Below, in pieces: positions 8,901 through 18,211 of a stretch of DNA of 64,000 bases. Both the position numbers and the translations under genes were made by a program. The stretch is from Chitinophaga flava (GTDB taxonomy: Bacteria; Bacteroidota; Bacteroidia; Chitinophagales; Chitinophagaceae): NCBI RefSeq assembly GCF_003308995.1, contig NZ_QFFJ01000001.1:3100001-3164000 (forward strand). The letters run 5' to 3'. A model generated the notes under the pieces. The model worked only from the letters and a program-made list of their open reading frames with translations. It searched no databases and had not been told where the DNA came from. Numbering within the stretch: the first letter of the stretch is position 1; each line of letters starts with the position of its first letter.

Positions 8901-11272
8901 AATTAAACGCATTATTGATACAACCTGCAGATATTACTATACAGTCTAAAAACAGTGATGGTAGCTCTTGGCCGCTGACCATTTTGGATGGAGATCAATA
9001 TGTTACAAGAACGGCCATCCTGGGAGGGAATGAATTTGTGATAACAGCAGTGGATGATGTTAATAAGACTATTACTGTTAACTGCTCTACACTTAATGAG
9101 CTAAATATTCCAAATACAGTCCCCAATACCGATGTTATTAAGGTTGAGTGTAAAGTCTATTCTACAGGAAATCTTTTCTACAGCAACGATTTCAACCGCC
9201 CAGGCGGTGGTCTTAGGGTGAAAACACTTTCCGTACAGTCTACACAGAATACTGCTACCACGATGTATGACTACTCCAATGCCGACAATCCCGCAATTAG
9301 TTCAGGGGTAACCTCATACGAACCATCTGTATTTGATTATTGCGAGGTATCCCGTTATCCAGCGGTTGCGAGTGGCGAAAATCAGTATAAAAAAGAACTG
9401 TACAAGAATATCAACTACCTGCTTACTATTGCCAGGGAGGTTACTCCTCCCGGAGTAGTGTATAAGAATGTATCCGTTCGTACAAAAGTGACTTCTCCTG
9501 ATGGTACAGAACGCGCTACAGCAGGGCGTACTGTTTATGAATTTGAGGTATTCAATGAAAACATGATTTCACGTCATAAAGTCGGTTTGGGAACTACCTC
9601 CGGCTATTATCATAATAATCCAAGCTCCGGAAGTCTGAATGTCGGTAACAACCAGACAATTCAGAACCTAACAGCTGCCGTAGGATTATTAAAACGGACA
9701 ACCACTTATGATGTGAATGATAAACCATTGGCCAGTACTAACTATATGTTTGAGCATGGCACTTTTGGTTCACCCAACCCTGCTTTCCTGGATATCTATT
9801 ACAATGGTTTAAATAAGTACAATTACCAGGGTGTTACTTCGGAGAGATCTTTTGAAGAAAAATACGTGTATAATCCAGCCACCAGCCAGAATAAGGTAAT
9901 GCTGACCATGAGTGCAAAAGAAACTTATCCGGTAATACCCACAGGTGTAACAACAACAGATTATAAAACGGGAACATCCACTGCCAAATACTATAATGGA
10001 TACGACTTCTATAGTGGAGAGATTACTAAAACTGTCACAAGGGATATTTACGGTAACGCATTTGCTACCGAAGTCATTCCCGCCTACAGGAAGTATCCTC
10101 AAATGGGGCTGATGGTCAATAATAGTGCTAACAAGAATATGCTGACTCAAACTGCCGGCTCATATACTTATGTGCTGGGCAATGGTGTAAATGCAGGCGT
10201 AGTCAGTGCGAGCGCAACCATCTGGGGAAATCAGACTCCGGTACTCAATCCTGATAACAGTGGAACTACATTGGTCCAAAACACTTCATCCGTTGGTAAT
10301 GTATGGAGAAAACAACAGGAATACATCTGGCGTCCGGATGTAATCAAACCTGATGGAGTAGTGCCTATGGCGGAATTTACAGACATCAACTGGACCAATC
10401 CGCTGGCATCCAATTCCGCGTGGAAAAAAGCAGTAGAGGTAACATTGTACAGCGCCAATTCCCACCCATTGGAAACTGTAGACATCAACGGTGCTTATGG
10501 CGCAACCAAATATGGATACAAAGATAGCCGCAAGGTGCTGACAGTTACACCAGCTCAGTACAGCCAGGTTGCTTTCTCCGGTGCTGAAGATGAGTTGATC
10601 GGATCTGCGTTCAGCTCAGGAGTGAATCCTGGTGATGGAACCATTGAAACCAGCACCACCTTCCCTGCAACCCTGGCACATACGGGGTATAACAGCCTTC
10701 GTACAGCAGCTGCCAAACAAGGTTTTAACTATACCGTTCCTGTTGCTGCCTCACAACTGAATGTACAATACCAGGCAAGTGTTTGGGTAAAAAGTGTAGC
10801 TGGTGGCCAGCCCTCAGCTAATATCTATTACCAGGTGAATGGTGGCACCCCAACACCGGCAACAGTAACGGCTACACGTAAGTCCGGCGACTGGTACTTA
10901 TTGACCTTGGTAACGCCCACCTCTGCTTCAGCCAGTGCTGGCTCCAGCATTAAATTCGGATGCACTAATACAGGTGCAACAGATGTGGTATTTGATGATT
11001 TCAGAGTACATCCGGTAAGCGCCAGCTCGACTGCTTTCGTATATGATAAAACCAGTGGAGAATTAACTTACATACTGGACAATAAGAATATCTATACCAG
11101 ATATAATTATGATTCAGGCGGGAAATTAATCGGTACTTATAAGGAAATTATTGGAACTGGCGAGAAGAAAGTCTATGAGTATGAATATAATTATGGCAAA
11201 GGCTGTATCGCTGCCAATAATTTGAGCATCCCCAAAGTAGATTTTTATAAACAGCATTTTGGGTTGATATAA
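5969..11272 (+). CDS. Giant secreted RHS/SpvB-superfamily protein (first of pair)
   Basis: A 1767-residue secreted protein. A signal peptide spans about residues 1-32 (basic start, hydrophobic MFFLALLVYQIGF, Ala-rich cut). It continues into the block typical of Bacteroidota RHS partners: GDFTYNLPLLEVPGP, PLSLSYHAG, then GLGWTLNPGAI near residues 58-110. Long beta-rich segments and a Gly/Ser-rich stretch (residues about 130-270) follow, and near residues 1570-1670 a carbohydrate-binding-like beta sandwich. YD-like repeats (TRYNYDSGGKLIGTYKE) appear only at the very end. The second RHS gene starts 54 bp downstream on the same strand, so the two are probably co-transcribed. A shell or delivery role is inferred from RHS/Tc proteins. 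Confidence 0.85.
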   Translation: MITSKERLRKHLAMFFLALLVYQIGFPAAAYALTSGPTAPEATSFEPVDTTDMVNLQTGDFTYNLPLLEVPGPEGGYPLSLSYHAGIQVGEDASWTGLGWTLNPGAITRNVNGYPDDWFSETQLRRDYWEGGQTNTYNVGVSVGIANTPATVSFGLAFSQDTYQGFGVGGSVGVGANYGPLHIGAEVGVTPFGQSYQSIGFSASTSSGGSLGVSVSGGLSTSGGYAGVSAGNSFLGASMGTNGLSMIVGEGITGTTNNDRSGEISTKSSGLSVDIPIGYVNIRLGYNHTRYWSDENVNIPAHGSLNLTGWNMLDNHAYDCYSLLNYDPANYNATNIVDNSDPDVLQGGTFPDYDNYVVTAQGLAGTMRPYGFQNYVARQNRSNSNRTTIMYVCPGQTNTFNMLGKQPQFRFDNDFSNQYRQNFNDIDVVNVYAMNLPAPFDPNPVYGNNDGTYGYNTATTQLAGSRSIRTIDYATLFGASDKKGFLYPSGTTGFVYNSALAKSIGGFAVTNSSGVTYHYSLPAYSYNESIYSEKIDPSKGPGQSKSFNRQVKPGKYAYTWYLTGVTGPDYVDKNNNGILDEGDWGYWVKFEYGKWTDTYCWRNPETGFAPDIDNKFQNASKGQKEVYYLNAIKTRSHTALFVKDLRTDARGASPTIMQSTGDTESVGAYDGNSAYSLSLNRILLYNNADLPALNMNSSSELNIAAHYAGNVLDKYDVADPSFLQKAFRVIDFKYDLSLCFYTPNSFSGSSTRVTAGKLTLNQLVVRGKGGACMLPSTDFQYEVDDTNMGTITASTAPGSNSIGNITCSNIANGQYNVGDILNIYIGRGRYSGVITKKYSATSYDVKYFPGMASGGGSGTCYITKNPIYLQDAKDIWGLYKSDYDAAAYAQNSNIGGARTYASAGSADAWSLRKITTQLGAKIRVEYESDVYNKAVLNSSSSSVINNFSYNSTTKQLSFKVNSIGDGLSLSNTYKVGTKLNALLIQPADITIQSKNSDGSSWPLTILDGDQYVTRTAILGGNEFVITAVDDVNKTITVNCSTLNELNIPNTVPNTDVIKVECKVYSTGNLFYSNDFNRPGGGLRVKTLSVQSTQNTATTMYDYSNADNPAISSGVTSYEPSVFDYCEVSRYPAVASGENQYKKELYKNINYLLTIAREVTPPGVVYKNVSVRTKVTSPDGTERATAGRTVYEFEVFNENMISRHKVGLGTTSGYYHNNPSSGSLNVGNNQTIQNLTAAVGLLKRTTTYDVNDKPLASTNYMFEHGTFGSPNPAFLDIYYNGLNKYNYQGVTSERSFEEKYVYNPATSQNKVMLTMSAKETYPVIPTGVTTTDYKTGTSTAKYYNGYDFYSGEITKTVTRDIYGNAFATEVIPAYRKYPQMGLMVNNSANKNMLTQTAGSYTYVLGNGVNAGVVSASATIWGNQTPVLNPDNSGTTLVQNTSSVGNVWRKQQEYIWRPDVIKPDGVVPMAEFTDINWTNPLASNSAWKKAVEVTLYSANSHPLETVDINGAYGATKYGYKDSRKVLTVTPAQYSQVAFSGAEDELIGSAFSSGVNPGDGTIETSTTFPATLAHTGYNSLRTAAAKQGFNYTVPVAASQLNVQYQASVWVKSVAGGQPSANIYYQVNGGTPTPATVTATRKSGDWYLLTLVTPTSASASAGSSIKFGCTNTGATDVVFDDFRVHPVSASSTAFVYDKTSGELTYILDNKNIYTRYNYDSGGKLIGTYKEIIGTGEKKVYEYEYNYGKGCIAANNLSIPKVDFYKQHFGLI

Positions 11273-11326
11273 AAATGATGATACCCTGATTGTCTGATTT
11301 TTGTTTTATCCATTATTTTTTAGATT

Positions 11327-14300
11327 ATGACTAGTCTGATTAGTAAACATATTAAAAACCGAACAATACCAGTGGCTGCCTGCATGCTAATGAGCATGGC
11401 AGCTGCTGCTCAAACGGTTTCAAGTGGCTCCCTCATCACATTGCCAACCAGTGGTAGCAGTCTTACCATCCCCGCGGGTCAGGTAGCGAACTATAAAAGC
11501 GCGATTGGCATTGAAATGAACCCGGAGGTGACAATTGAACAGGGGGCAGAGGTCACTTTTGAAGTGGGTAGCGTTACTGTAAATGGTCCCGGAAACTGGC
11601 GCCTGACCAGGGCCTTTGGACTCAATAACGCTGTGGGCGCAGAAGTAAGGTCATTTTATGACGACCGGGGAGTAATGTTACAATACCAGAAACGTGATAT
11701 GGTAAGCGGCAATGTACTGGCCAGCCAGATAATTTATGATTATCTGGGCAGACCAGTACTCACCACCCTGATGGCTCCCACGTTGAAGAATACACTGGAA
11801 TACCAAAGTGACTTTGTACAAAATGCAGCCGGCACTCCGTATACAGCCGCCAATTTCGATCTCGCCAAAATGAATACACCGGATGCGCTGGGCAATACAA
11901 ATCCAGGTACCCTTGGATGGTATTACAGTAACAATAACTCACAGGAACCTTATGTGGGAGCTACCGGGTACCCCTATACGATGACCGACTATTACAATGA
12001 TGGAAGTAATGAAATACGAAAAAGCGGTGGTATCGGTGAACAGTTAAAAATGGGCAGTGGTCATGAAGCCAGAACTTTTAACTCAAGGGTGGTAAATGAA
12101 CTAGACCACTACCTTGCAGTAAGAAATAAGTTTTTTGCCACCACCCAAATGGGAGAGTTGCCAGGAGCACTGGGATATCCGGCAACTATCAGTTATAATA
12201 AGAATAAAAACGGACAGGAAACAGTGGTGATATCAGATGGTAGCGGACATGTGCTGATGAGTGCACAACCAGGAACCGGACTCACTGTTAACAATTACTA
12301 TGGATTCGATAGTCCCAACTATTTCTTCCGGATTTTCACGCCTACTGTTATCGATTATGGAGGGACCTATCAGTTCACCGTCTATGATATGAATACAGAG
12401 CAGCCTGTGAGTTTATCTCCCAACGGGACTTTACCTGCCGGCTATTATAAAATGGTTAAAGGAGCATTCACGGGTAGCAATAACATGGGATTAGCACCTT
12501 ACATCCGTTACGCTACCAGCTTTAGCAAAATCAATTATAGTTTTTATAATCAGCATGGTCAACTGGTTGCATTTATACCTGTAGAAGGGGTAAATAAACT
12601 ACTGGGCACTGGTATAAACAACTATGCCAACAAGTCTGACATTCCCTACATTTCAACCAGAGAATATAATCAGGCTGGGTTGCTGAGCGCAGTGACAGAC
12701 AAAGAAAGCGGACGCATTGAATTTACCTATCGTAAGGATGGCAACATTCGTTTTTCGCAAAATGCGCAACAGCGTGCATCTGGTAAATATTCCTATATTA
12801 ATTACGATAAGGTAGCTCGTAATATTGAAAGTGGCGAATTTACTCCATCTGCCGGAGGCATTTCATTTAGCCCTACCGGCATGTCCAATCTGGAAAGCAC
12901 AGCTACAGATGGGGGACTGGGTGCTGGCACAAAATCAGACTGGACCCGCAGGACATACGATGTGGCAGTGGCTACGGGTGTTGCAGGGTATACACAGGAT
13001 GATTATACTTTAGCCAGAGGTATATCATATTCTGAGAACAGCTCAGGTTCCAAAACATGGTATAATTATAATGATCAGGAAACGGTTGTCTGGATGGTAC
13101 AGTATATCCCAGGCCTGGGGTATAAAACGATCGATTATACCTACGACGAAATGGGAAATCTGACTAAAAGGGTTTTCCAGAAAAATACACCGGCAGAAAC
13201 CTTTGCACAATTCTTTGACTACGATCAGAATTTACGCCTGAAAGCTGTGTATGCTGCTACTTCTGATAATGCTGCTGCTAAAACCCTTCAGGCTAAATAC
13301 ATTTATTATCTCCATGGTCCGCTCAAGCGTGTGGAACTGGGAAGTAATGTCCAGGGCATCGATTTTAGCTATACAGCTGCAGGATCTCTGAAAGCGATCA
13401 ACAACGCCAACCGGGACCAGGATCCGGGCAAGGATGGTATTACCGGTACCAATGCAGGTTTTGCAAAGGATGCTTTTGGGATGAATATAGATTATTACAA
13501 TCAGGATTACTCCAGGAATAACAGCAACATTGGAAACATCCCTGTGGATAACGGTCTGGCGCCAGATCAATTTGGTGGTAATATCAAGTCTCTCAACTGG
13601 CACTCCCGTAAACCAGCCAGTGTAATAGCTGTTCTGGGTGCTGGCATTGAAAACCCCAGCATGTATGCCTATAGTTATGATAACCAGAGCCAGTTGACCA
13701 GCGCTACCTGGGGAACACCTGTTTTTGGTGCTTCTCCCTCTTTTACCGCAAGTACAGCTTTTGCTGAAAAAGTGCCCGGTTATGATAACAACGGCAATAT
13801 CACCAGTTTACAACGTACAGATGGTACAGGGAATAGCGGAGATAATCTTATTTACTCCTATATCCCCAATACCAACCAGGTACAGAGTATTAGCAACAAT
13901 GGTGCTTCATACCGGAACTATACCTATGATGTTTTGGGACGTTTAACTTCCGAATCAGTAAACGGCGGACCAACAAGATATATCAAGTATAATATAGCGG
14001 GTCGGGTACTGGGAGTATATGGAGATGCCGCATTTACACAGCCCAAAGTAACCTTTACTTATAATGAACAGGGGCAACGGATTGCAAAAAATGATGCGAT
14101 CAATAATACCACCACCTATTATGTTAATGATGGTTCCGGTAATAATATTGCTACTTACATCCAGTCTGCCACAGGCGCTCCTGCACTGGCTGAGCTTCCA
14201 CTGTTAGCGGGCAGCCGTTTTGGTCTGTTCAGAAAAGCAAGTGGGATATATGAATATGAATTGACAGATCACCTGGGCAACGTCAGAGCTGTAATTGATG

Positions 14301-15265
14301 GTAATAAAACCATTAAACAATATGGTGATTATTATCCATTTGGAAGCATTGCCAGAAATGGAGGCTCCAGCGATTACCGTTATGGATACCAGGGACAGAA
14401 CAGTGAAGCCGATCCTGAAACCGGATGGCAGTCATTCAGTCTCCGTATGTATGATAGTAAAACAGGACGTTGGTTGTCACCTGATCCTAAAAGGCAATAT
14501 GCATCTCCGTATTTAGGTATGGGAAATAATCCGGTAAACGGGGTAGACAAAGATGGTGGTGCTTTCTGGAATTTTTGGGAAAAAGCTAACGTAAGGCAAG
14601 CCAGAGAATTTGCCCAAAGGACTAATTCAACCTTTGACAAATGGAAAGGACAGGATAAAAAAACATGGGCTTCTGCACAGGCATGGGTCCCTGAACTGGA
14701 GGGACAATTTGCCGTCGTGTTTGCTCCGGGGTCTAACCACTATGATTGGCTTAGAGCTGTTGGCGTACCGGTTTATACCGCTGAGCTGATGACCAAAAGT
14801 GGCTTTCAATATGTCAGAGAACTGGCAGTGATAGGGGATGCCTGGGCACGTGGAAGCGGCGAATACTACAGAGACGGACAAGCTCCGGATATAATGAAAG
14901 CATTATTGGGCGCCAATCCCTTGTTCGGGATTCCCAATAATATCACCGGTATGCATATTTCTGCTGACCATACAGATTTCATGGGAAATAAGTACGAAAA
15001 AACATCTGATTATGTTTGGGGTTGGATTGGAGTAGCTTCCGGTATAGGGTCTTCAACAGCAACAGAATTGATTGGTTATGGTGCTAAGGGCTTAGGTTAC
15101 GCGTCACAAGCAGCAAAGCTGGCGGCTGTTAGCGACAAATTGCTTAAATATGATATAACAGTAACTATTGGATTAGGACTGAAAGATGCCTTTTATCCCT
15201 CTATCCAGGAATACATAGACCGACCACCTGCTACACCTTCGCCAATATATCAACCTGGAAATTAA
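11327..15265 (+). CDS. RHS-repeat core protein with variable C-terminal (toxin-like) tail
   Basis: A 1312-residue secreted protein: signal peptide (cut near AAAAAQ), a DUF6443-like N-terminal region (FYDDRGVMLQYQKRD, IIYDYLGRPVLTT, residues about 105-150), scattered YD repeats (TYDEMGNLTKR, YTYDVLGRLTSE) and the RHS core signature near residues 980-1080 (YELTDHLGNVRAVID, YYPFGS, LRMYDSKTGRWLSPDP, NPVNGVDKDGG). About 230 residues after the core match no family I know. In RHS polymorphic toxins this is where the effector sits. No signature nuclease or deaminase motif is visible, and no immunity gene follows before the terminator. Confidence 0.88.
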   Translation: MTSLISKHIKNRTIPVAACMLMSMAAAAQTVSSGSLITLPTSGSSLTIPAGQVANYKSAIGIEMNPEVTIEQGAEVTFEVGSVTVNGPGNWRLTRAFGLNNAVGAEVRSFYDDRGVMLQYQKRDMVSGNVLASQIIYDYLGRPVLTTLMAPTLKNTLEYQSDFVQNAAGTPYTAANFDLAKMNTPDALGNTNPGTLGWYYSNNNSQEPYVGATGYPYTMTDYYNDGSNEIRKSGGIGEQLKMGSGHEARTFNSRVVNELDHYLAVRNKFFATTQMGELPGALGYPATISYNKNKNGQETVVISDGSGHVLMSAQPGTGLTVNNYYGFDSPNYFFRIFTPTVIDYGGTYQFTVYDMNTEQPVSLSPNGTLPAGYYKMVKGAFTGSNNMGLAPYIRYATSFSKINYSFYNQHGQLVAFIPVEGVNKLLGTGINNYANKSDIPYISTREYNQAGLLSAVTDKESGRIEFTYRKDGNIRFSQNAQQRASGKYSYINYDKVARNIESGEFTPSAGGISFSPTGMSNLESTATDGGLGAGTKSDWTRRTYDVAVATGVAGYTQDDYTLARGISYSENSSGSKTWYNYNDQETVVWMVQYIPGLGYKTIDYTYDEMGNLTKRVFQKNTPAETFAQFFDYDQNLRLKAVYAATSDNAAAKTLQAKYIYYLHGPLKRVELGSNVQGIDFSYTAAGSLKAINNANRDQDPGKDGITGTNAGFAKDAFGMNIDYYNQDYSRNNSNIGNIPVDNGLAPDQFGGNIKSLNWHSRKPASVIAVLGAGIENPSMYAYSYDNQSQLTSATWGTPVFGASPSFTASTAFAEKVPGYDNNGNITSLQRTDGTGNSGDNLIYSYIPNTNQVQSISNNGASYRNYTYDVLGRLTSESVNGGPTRYIKYNIAGRVLGVYGDAAFTQPKVTFTYNEQGQRIAKNDAINNTTTYYVNDGSGNNIATYIQSATGAPALAELPLLAGSRFGLFRKASGIYEYELTDHLGNVRAVIDGNKTIKQYGDYYPFGSIARNGGSSDYRYGYQGQNSEADPETGWQSFSLRMYDSKTGRWLSPDPKRQYASPYLGMGNNPVNGVDKDGGAFWNFWEKANVRQAREFAQRTNSTFDKWKGQDKKTWASAQAWVPELEGQFAVVFAPGSNHYDWLRAVGVPVYTAELMTKSGFQYVRELAVIGDAWARGSGEYYRDGQAPDIMKALLGANPLFGIPNNITGMHISADHTDFMGNKYEKTSDYVWGWIGVASGIGSSTATELIGYGAKGLGYASQAAKLAAVSDKLLKYDITVTIGLGLKDAFYPSIQEYIDRPPATPSPIYQPGN

Positions 15266-15579
15266 ATTCCCGAAGGTTTTGAGCATCAAAAAATCGAAGA
15301 AGCTGTTTTGACCAACTATTAACACCCAGATCAAAGGTCCGTTAGTAGAAAATATTATCAACAAAAAAGAGGCTGCCTGCAAAACAATAGCAGGCAGCCT
15401 CTTTCTCTTTTAAGTTCCAGAGAAAATAAAATGATGATGAATATTCCGGTGAAGATTTATTATTTCATTTATCTGAGTATTAAAATAAACCGCTTATAAA
15501 CATCTTGTAGAGCCCGCTCCAGACTGGGCGTGTCATAATTTTCAGTACTTTGAGATAGTTAAATCATAGATAATCCATC
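15266..15579. other. Intergenic region after the RHS gene
   Basis: About 314 bases. The first 57 continue the RHS frame past its TAA for 18 codons (IPEGFEHQKIEEAVLTNY) to a second in-frame TAA, and may be a former C-terminus. The strong terminator at 15366-15404 follows, then about 175 AT-rich bases leading to the serine hydrolase gene with no further gene visible. Confidence 0.6.
15366..15410 (+). terminator. Rho-independent terminator of the RHS operon
   Basis: A perfect 15-bp stem, AAAGAGGCTGCCTGC (15366-15380) with GCAGGCAGCCTCTTT (15390-15404) and a 9-base loop, followed by the pyrimidine tract CTCTTTT. It lies about 100 bases after the RHS stop codon. Confidence 0.9.
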
Positions 15580-17007
15580 ATGAAAAAAGTATTCATTGTA
15601 TTAGCCTGCTTCCTTTTCATATCGGAAACATATGCCCAGGAGGCTAGCCAACAACAATATGATACTTTGAAAGACTCCATCGTAGCGCAATTCAGCCGTA
15701 GTGACTACCATGCCATATATTCCCTGATGGACCCTTCTTATTTTAAAATTGAAGAGCCGGCATTTGTTTCTTTTTTAAAAAATATCAAATCCAACAGTGG
15801 GGAAATTGTACAGACGAAGTTCCTGGCAGACTCTGTCTTCGAGGGTAGCAACTCCGGAAGAGCCAGATATTATCTCGCCGAATTTCAACTCAGATCACTG
15901 TTAATGGTGCTTGAAGCCACGCCTCATGGTAAGATCAGCCTCTTTGCCCTGATTCACTATGAATATCCTCCAATAACAGCCACCGCTGATATACCTTCCA
16001 GCAACCCGCTCAGCAGCCCGCTGGACCGCATGGTAGACAGCGCAGCCAGAGAATATTTTCAGCATCAGTACGCAACAGGACTTTCTATCGGAATCATTAA
16101 AAACGGGCAACGGTATGTTTATCATTACGGTACAACATCGAAGGCAAAACCACAACTGCCGGCCAATAAAACACTATATGAAATAGGCTCCATTACCAAA
16201 ACATTTACAGGCACCATCCTCGCACATGCCGTGCTGGAAAACAAAGTGCGTTTATCCGACGATATCCGGAAATATTTAGATGGTTCCTTTCCCAATCTGG
16301 AATACAACGGACATCCGATCACGCTGAAAGACCTGGCCAATCACACCTCCCGCATTCCAACCGTTCCGGATGACCTGTTTTCACAAAGGGGTGTTAACCT
16401 TCTCGCACCATGGAATGATTACAATGAAAAAATGTTCTGGGAAGCATTGCATCGGGTAAAACCAGATACCATCTCAGGATATAAATTTCAATATTCTAAC
16501 CTCGGCATGTCTTTACTGGGGCACATTTTAGCCAGGGTTTACAAACAACCCTACGAGAAACTGGTAGAAAAATATATTACCCAACCCATGAAAATGGGTG
16601 GCACCACTGTACTACCCCTGAAAGATAAAAACGAGCTCCTGGCTTTAAAGTATAGCTCCAATGGTTATCTTCTTCCTTACTGGCACCAGCAGGCCTTTCT
16701 GCCTGCCGGAATCGGTATGGTTTCCAATATAGACGATATGCTTAATTACCTGAGCTATCAGATTGCAGACAGCGACCCTACCATACAGCTGACGCACCAA
16801 CCTACCTCCGAAAATGTCGGGCTGTCCTGGGGAATAGGCAATCCCGGAACTCCCTACAAACTATATGAACATAGTGGCGGCACCTATGGCTTTACCACTA
16901 TTATCAGAGCTTTCCCGGAAGCAAAGGCTGGTATCGTCATCTTAACGAATACTGATGTAGATATCATGCAACTTACACGTCGCATTTCACGGTATATTAT
17001 CAATTAA
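15580..17007 (+). CDS. Secreted serine hydrolase (class C beta-lactamase/penicillin-binding family) with N-terminal DUF3887-like domain
   Basis: Signal peptide of about 20 residues (cut after SETYAQ). A DUF3887-like small domain (QYDTLKDSIVAQFSRSDYHA onward, residues 25-115) comes first, then a beta-lactamase/transpeptidase-fold domain. The catalytic SxxK is in GSITKTFTG near residue 203, the YxN-type motif in QYSNLG near 304, and the third motif is HSGG near 431. Members are periplasmic esterases, D-aminopeptidases or peptidoglycan hydrolases; the substrate here cannot be told. It converges with the next gene with only 10 bp between the stops. Confidence 0.9.
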   Translation: MKKVFIVLACFLFISETYAQEASQQQYDTLKDSIVAQFSRSDYHAIYSLMDPSYFKIEEPAFVSFLKNIKSNSGEIVQTKFLADSVFEGSNSGRARYYLAEFQLRSLLMVLEATPHGKISLFALIHYEYPPITATADIPSSNPLSSPLDRMVDSAAREYFQHQYATGLSIGIIKNGQRYVYHYGTTSKAKPQLPANKTLYEIGSITKTFTGTILAHAVLENKVRLSDDIRKYLDGSFPNLEYNGHPITLKDLANHTSRIPTVPDDLFSQRGVNLLAPWNDYNEKMFWEALHRVKPDTISGYKFQYSNLGMSLLGHILARVYKQPYEKLVEKYITQPMKMGGTTVLPLKDKNELLALKYSSNGYLLPYWHQQAFLPAGIGMVSNIDDMLNYLSYQIADSDPTIQLTHQPTSENVGLSWGIGNPGTPYKLYEHSGGTYGFTTIIRAFPEAKAGIVILTNTDVDIMQLTRRISRYIIN

Positions 17008-17017
17008 CCACGATTCC

Positions 17018-17971
17018 TCAATAGTATTTGGCATCTGCCAGGAACTTCACTACAGCTGCCTGGTCTGAATAATTTAAAGTGATAATGTCTTTTATCGCTT
17101 TGCTTTTATTTTTAGCATGTTGATAATATGACTTACTGATAGTATAACCCATAAAATACCCTAAATCGCCCATCGTCTTTGTAGTGGCGCCATTATACAG
17201 CCAGTTGGAAAAATCTTCACCCATCATTTCCTTTTTGAACTGTTGCTTCAACTCCGCCTCGTGTTCTCTTCCATATCTGAGATAAGCGTTCTTCAGTTGC
17301 TCTTTGAGAACAAGCTCAGTAATAAAGTCACAAGCCCCTTCACAAATGGCTTGTCCCAGCAGTATCTTAGCTTCTGTTTTCTGCTGCGTGTGTACGTACT
17401 CGTGAATAACTACCGGGATAATATTATCCGACTCCTGCGACTGGAAGAAGTTGTACAATCGTTTATCCGGAAACTCCGATACATCTGTACTTTTATTACC
17501 CATGGTGATTTCCGAACCAATTAACACCAGCGAATCCTTTGTGGTGCCGGCAACCCGAATGGCGGTTATAGTGAAAAATATTTTTGCGGCACGAAGTTCC
17601 GGATATAAAACCTTAAACTCTTTAATATGCTTCTCAATAGCAGGTAAATTACGCTCTATGGTTAACGTATTGGGCCTTATCGATCTCCAGAACTTAGGAT
17701 ACTTATTGATCGCCTCCACCAGTTTGACCGCATCAAATCTTCTAAGCTCCATAAACCTTTTCAAGCCTTCGGTTCCTTTATCGATATACAATTCCTTCAT
17801 TACCTCTACCTGCTTTTCTTTCTCTTTGATAGTTTGTATGCTATCAAAAGCAATCCAGAAATTGTCAATATCAGTAGTAAAGGCATGGGGTGTCTCCTGT
17901 CCGGATACACGCACAGCGCTTGTAAACAATAAAATGAATGCAATCAGATATACAGGAATGTTCTTTCTCAT
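17018..17971 (-). CDS. GldB-like secreted putative zinc metalloprotease
   Basis: A signal peptide (cut near RVSGQ) precedes a 290-residue domain with HEYVH near residue 188, an HExxH zinc motif, and a downstream CEGACDFITEL that can supply the third ligand Glu. This arrangement is that of the GldB-related/DUF2268-like predicted proteases of Bacteroidota. True GldB is a lipoprotein of the gliding machinery; this protein lacks a lipobox and gliding genes around it, so a gliding role is not supported. Peptidase activity is inferred from the motif only. Confidence 0.75.
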   Translation of the reverse strand: MRKNIPVYLIAFILLFTSAVRVSGQETPHAFTTDIDNFWIAFDSIQTIKEKEKQVEVMKELYIDKGTEGLKRFMELRRFDAVKLVEAINKYPKFWRSIRPNTLTIERNLPAIEKHIKEFKVLYPELRAAKIFFTITAIRVAGTTKDSLVLIGSEITMGNKSTDVSEFPDKRLYNFFQSQESDNIIPVVIHEYVHTQQKTEAKILLGQAICEGACDFITELVLKEQLKNAYLRYGREHEAELKQQFKKEMMGEDFSNWLYNGATTKTMGDLGYFMGYTISKSYYQHAKNKSKAIKDIITLNYSDQAAVVKFLADAKYY

Positions 17972-18068
17972 AAGCTAATAATGATTGTTGGCTATCTTTT
18001 GGTTGTGACAGGCCCTATTGACACAGGGGAGGTAGATACTGATTTATGATGCTATATCGAACGAAAGA

Positions 18069-18092
18069 AAAAGGTCCGCATTGCTGCGGACC
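18069..18092. terminator. Hairpin upstream of the GldB-like gene
   Basis: AAGGTCCGCA and TGCGGACC (about 18070-18091) form a GC-rich stem with a tiny loop, and a closely similar hairpin occurs at 19738-19765. On the minus strand the run of T after the stem (CTTTTTCTTTC) would terminate transcription arriving from the RiPP-precursor gene at 18212-18409. Confidence 0.65.
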
Positions 18093-18211
18093 AGTCTTGT
18101 TCTGTTTCCCGCCGGCACATACTAAAAGCTATGCCTTAGCTGCCCACATAACAAAATGGATCAGGTACGGGAAAAAATGAAGTGTTGTGGAATTAATAAC
18201 AGGGACTGTCA

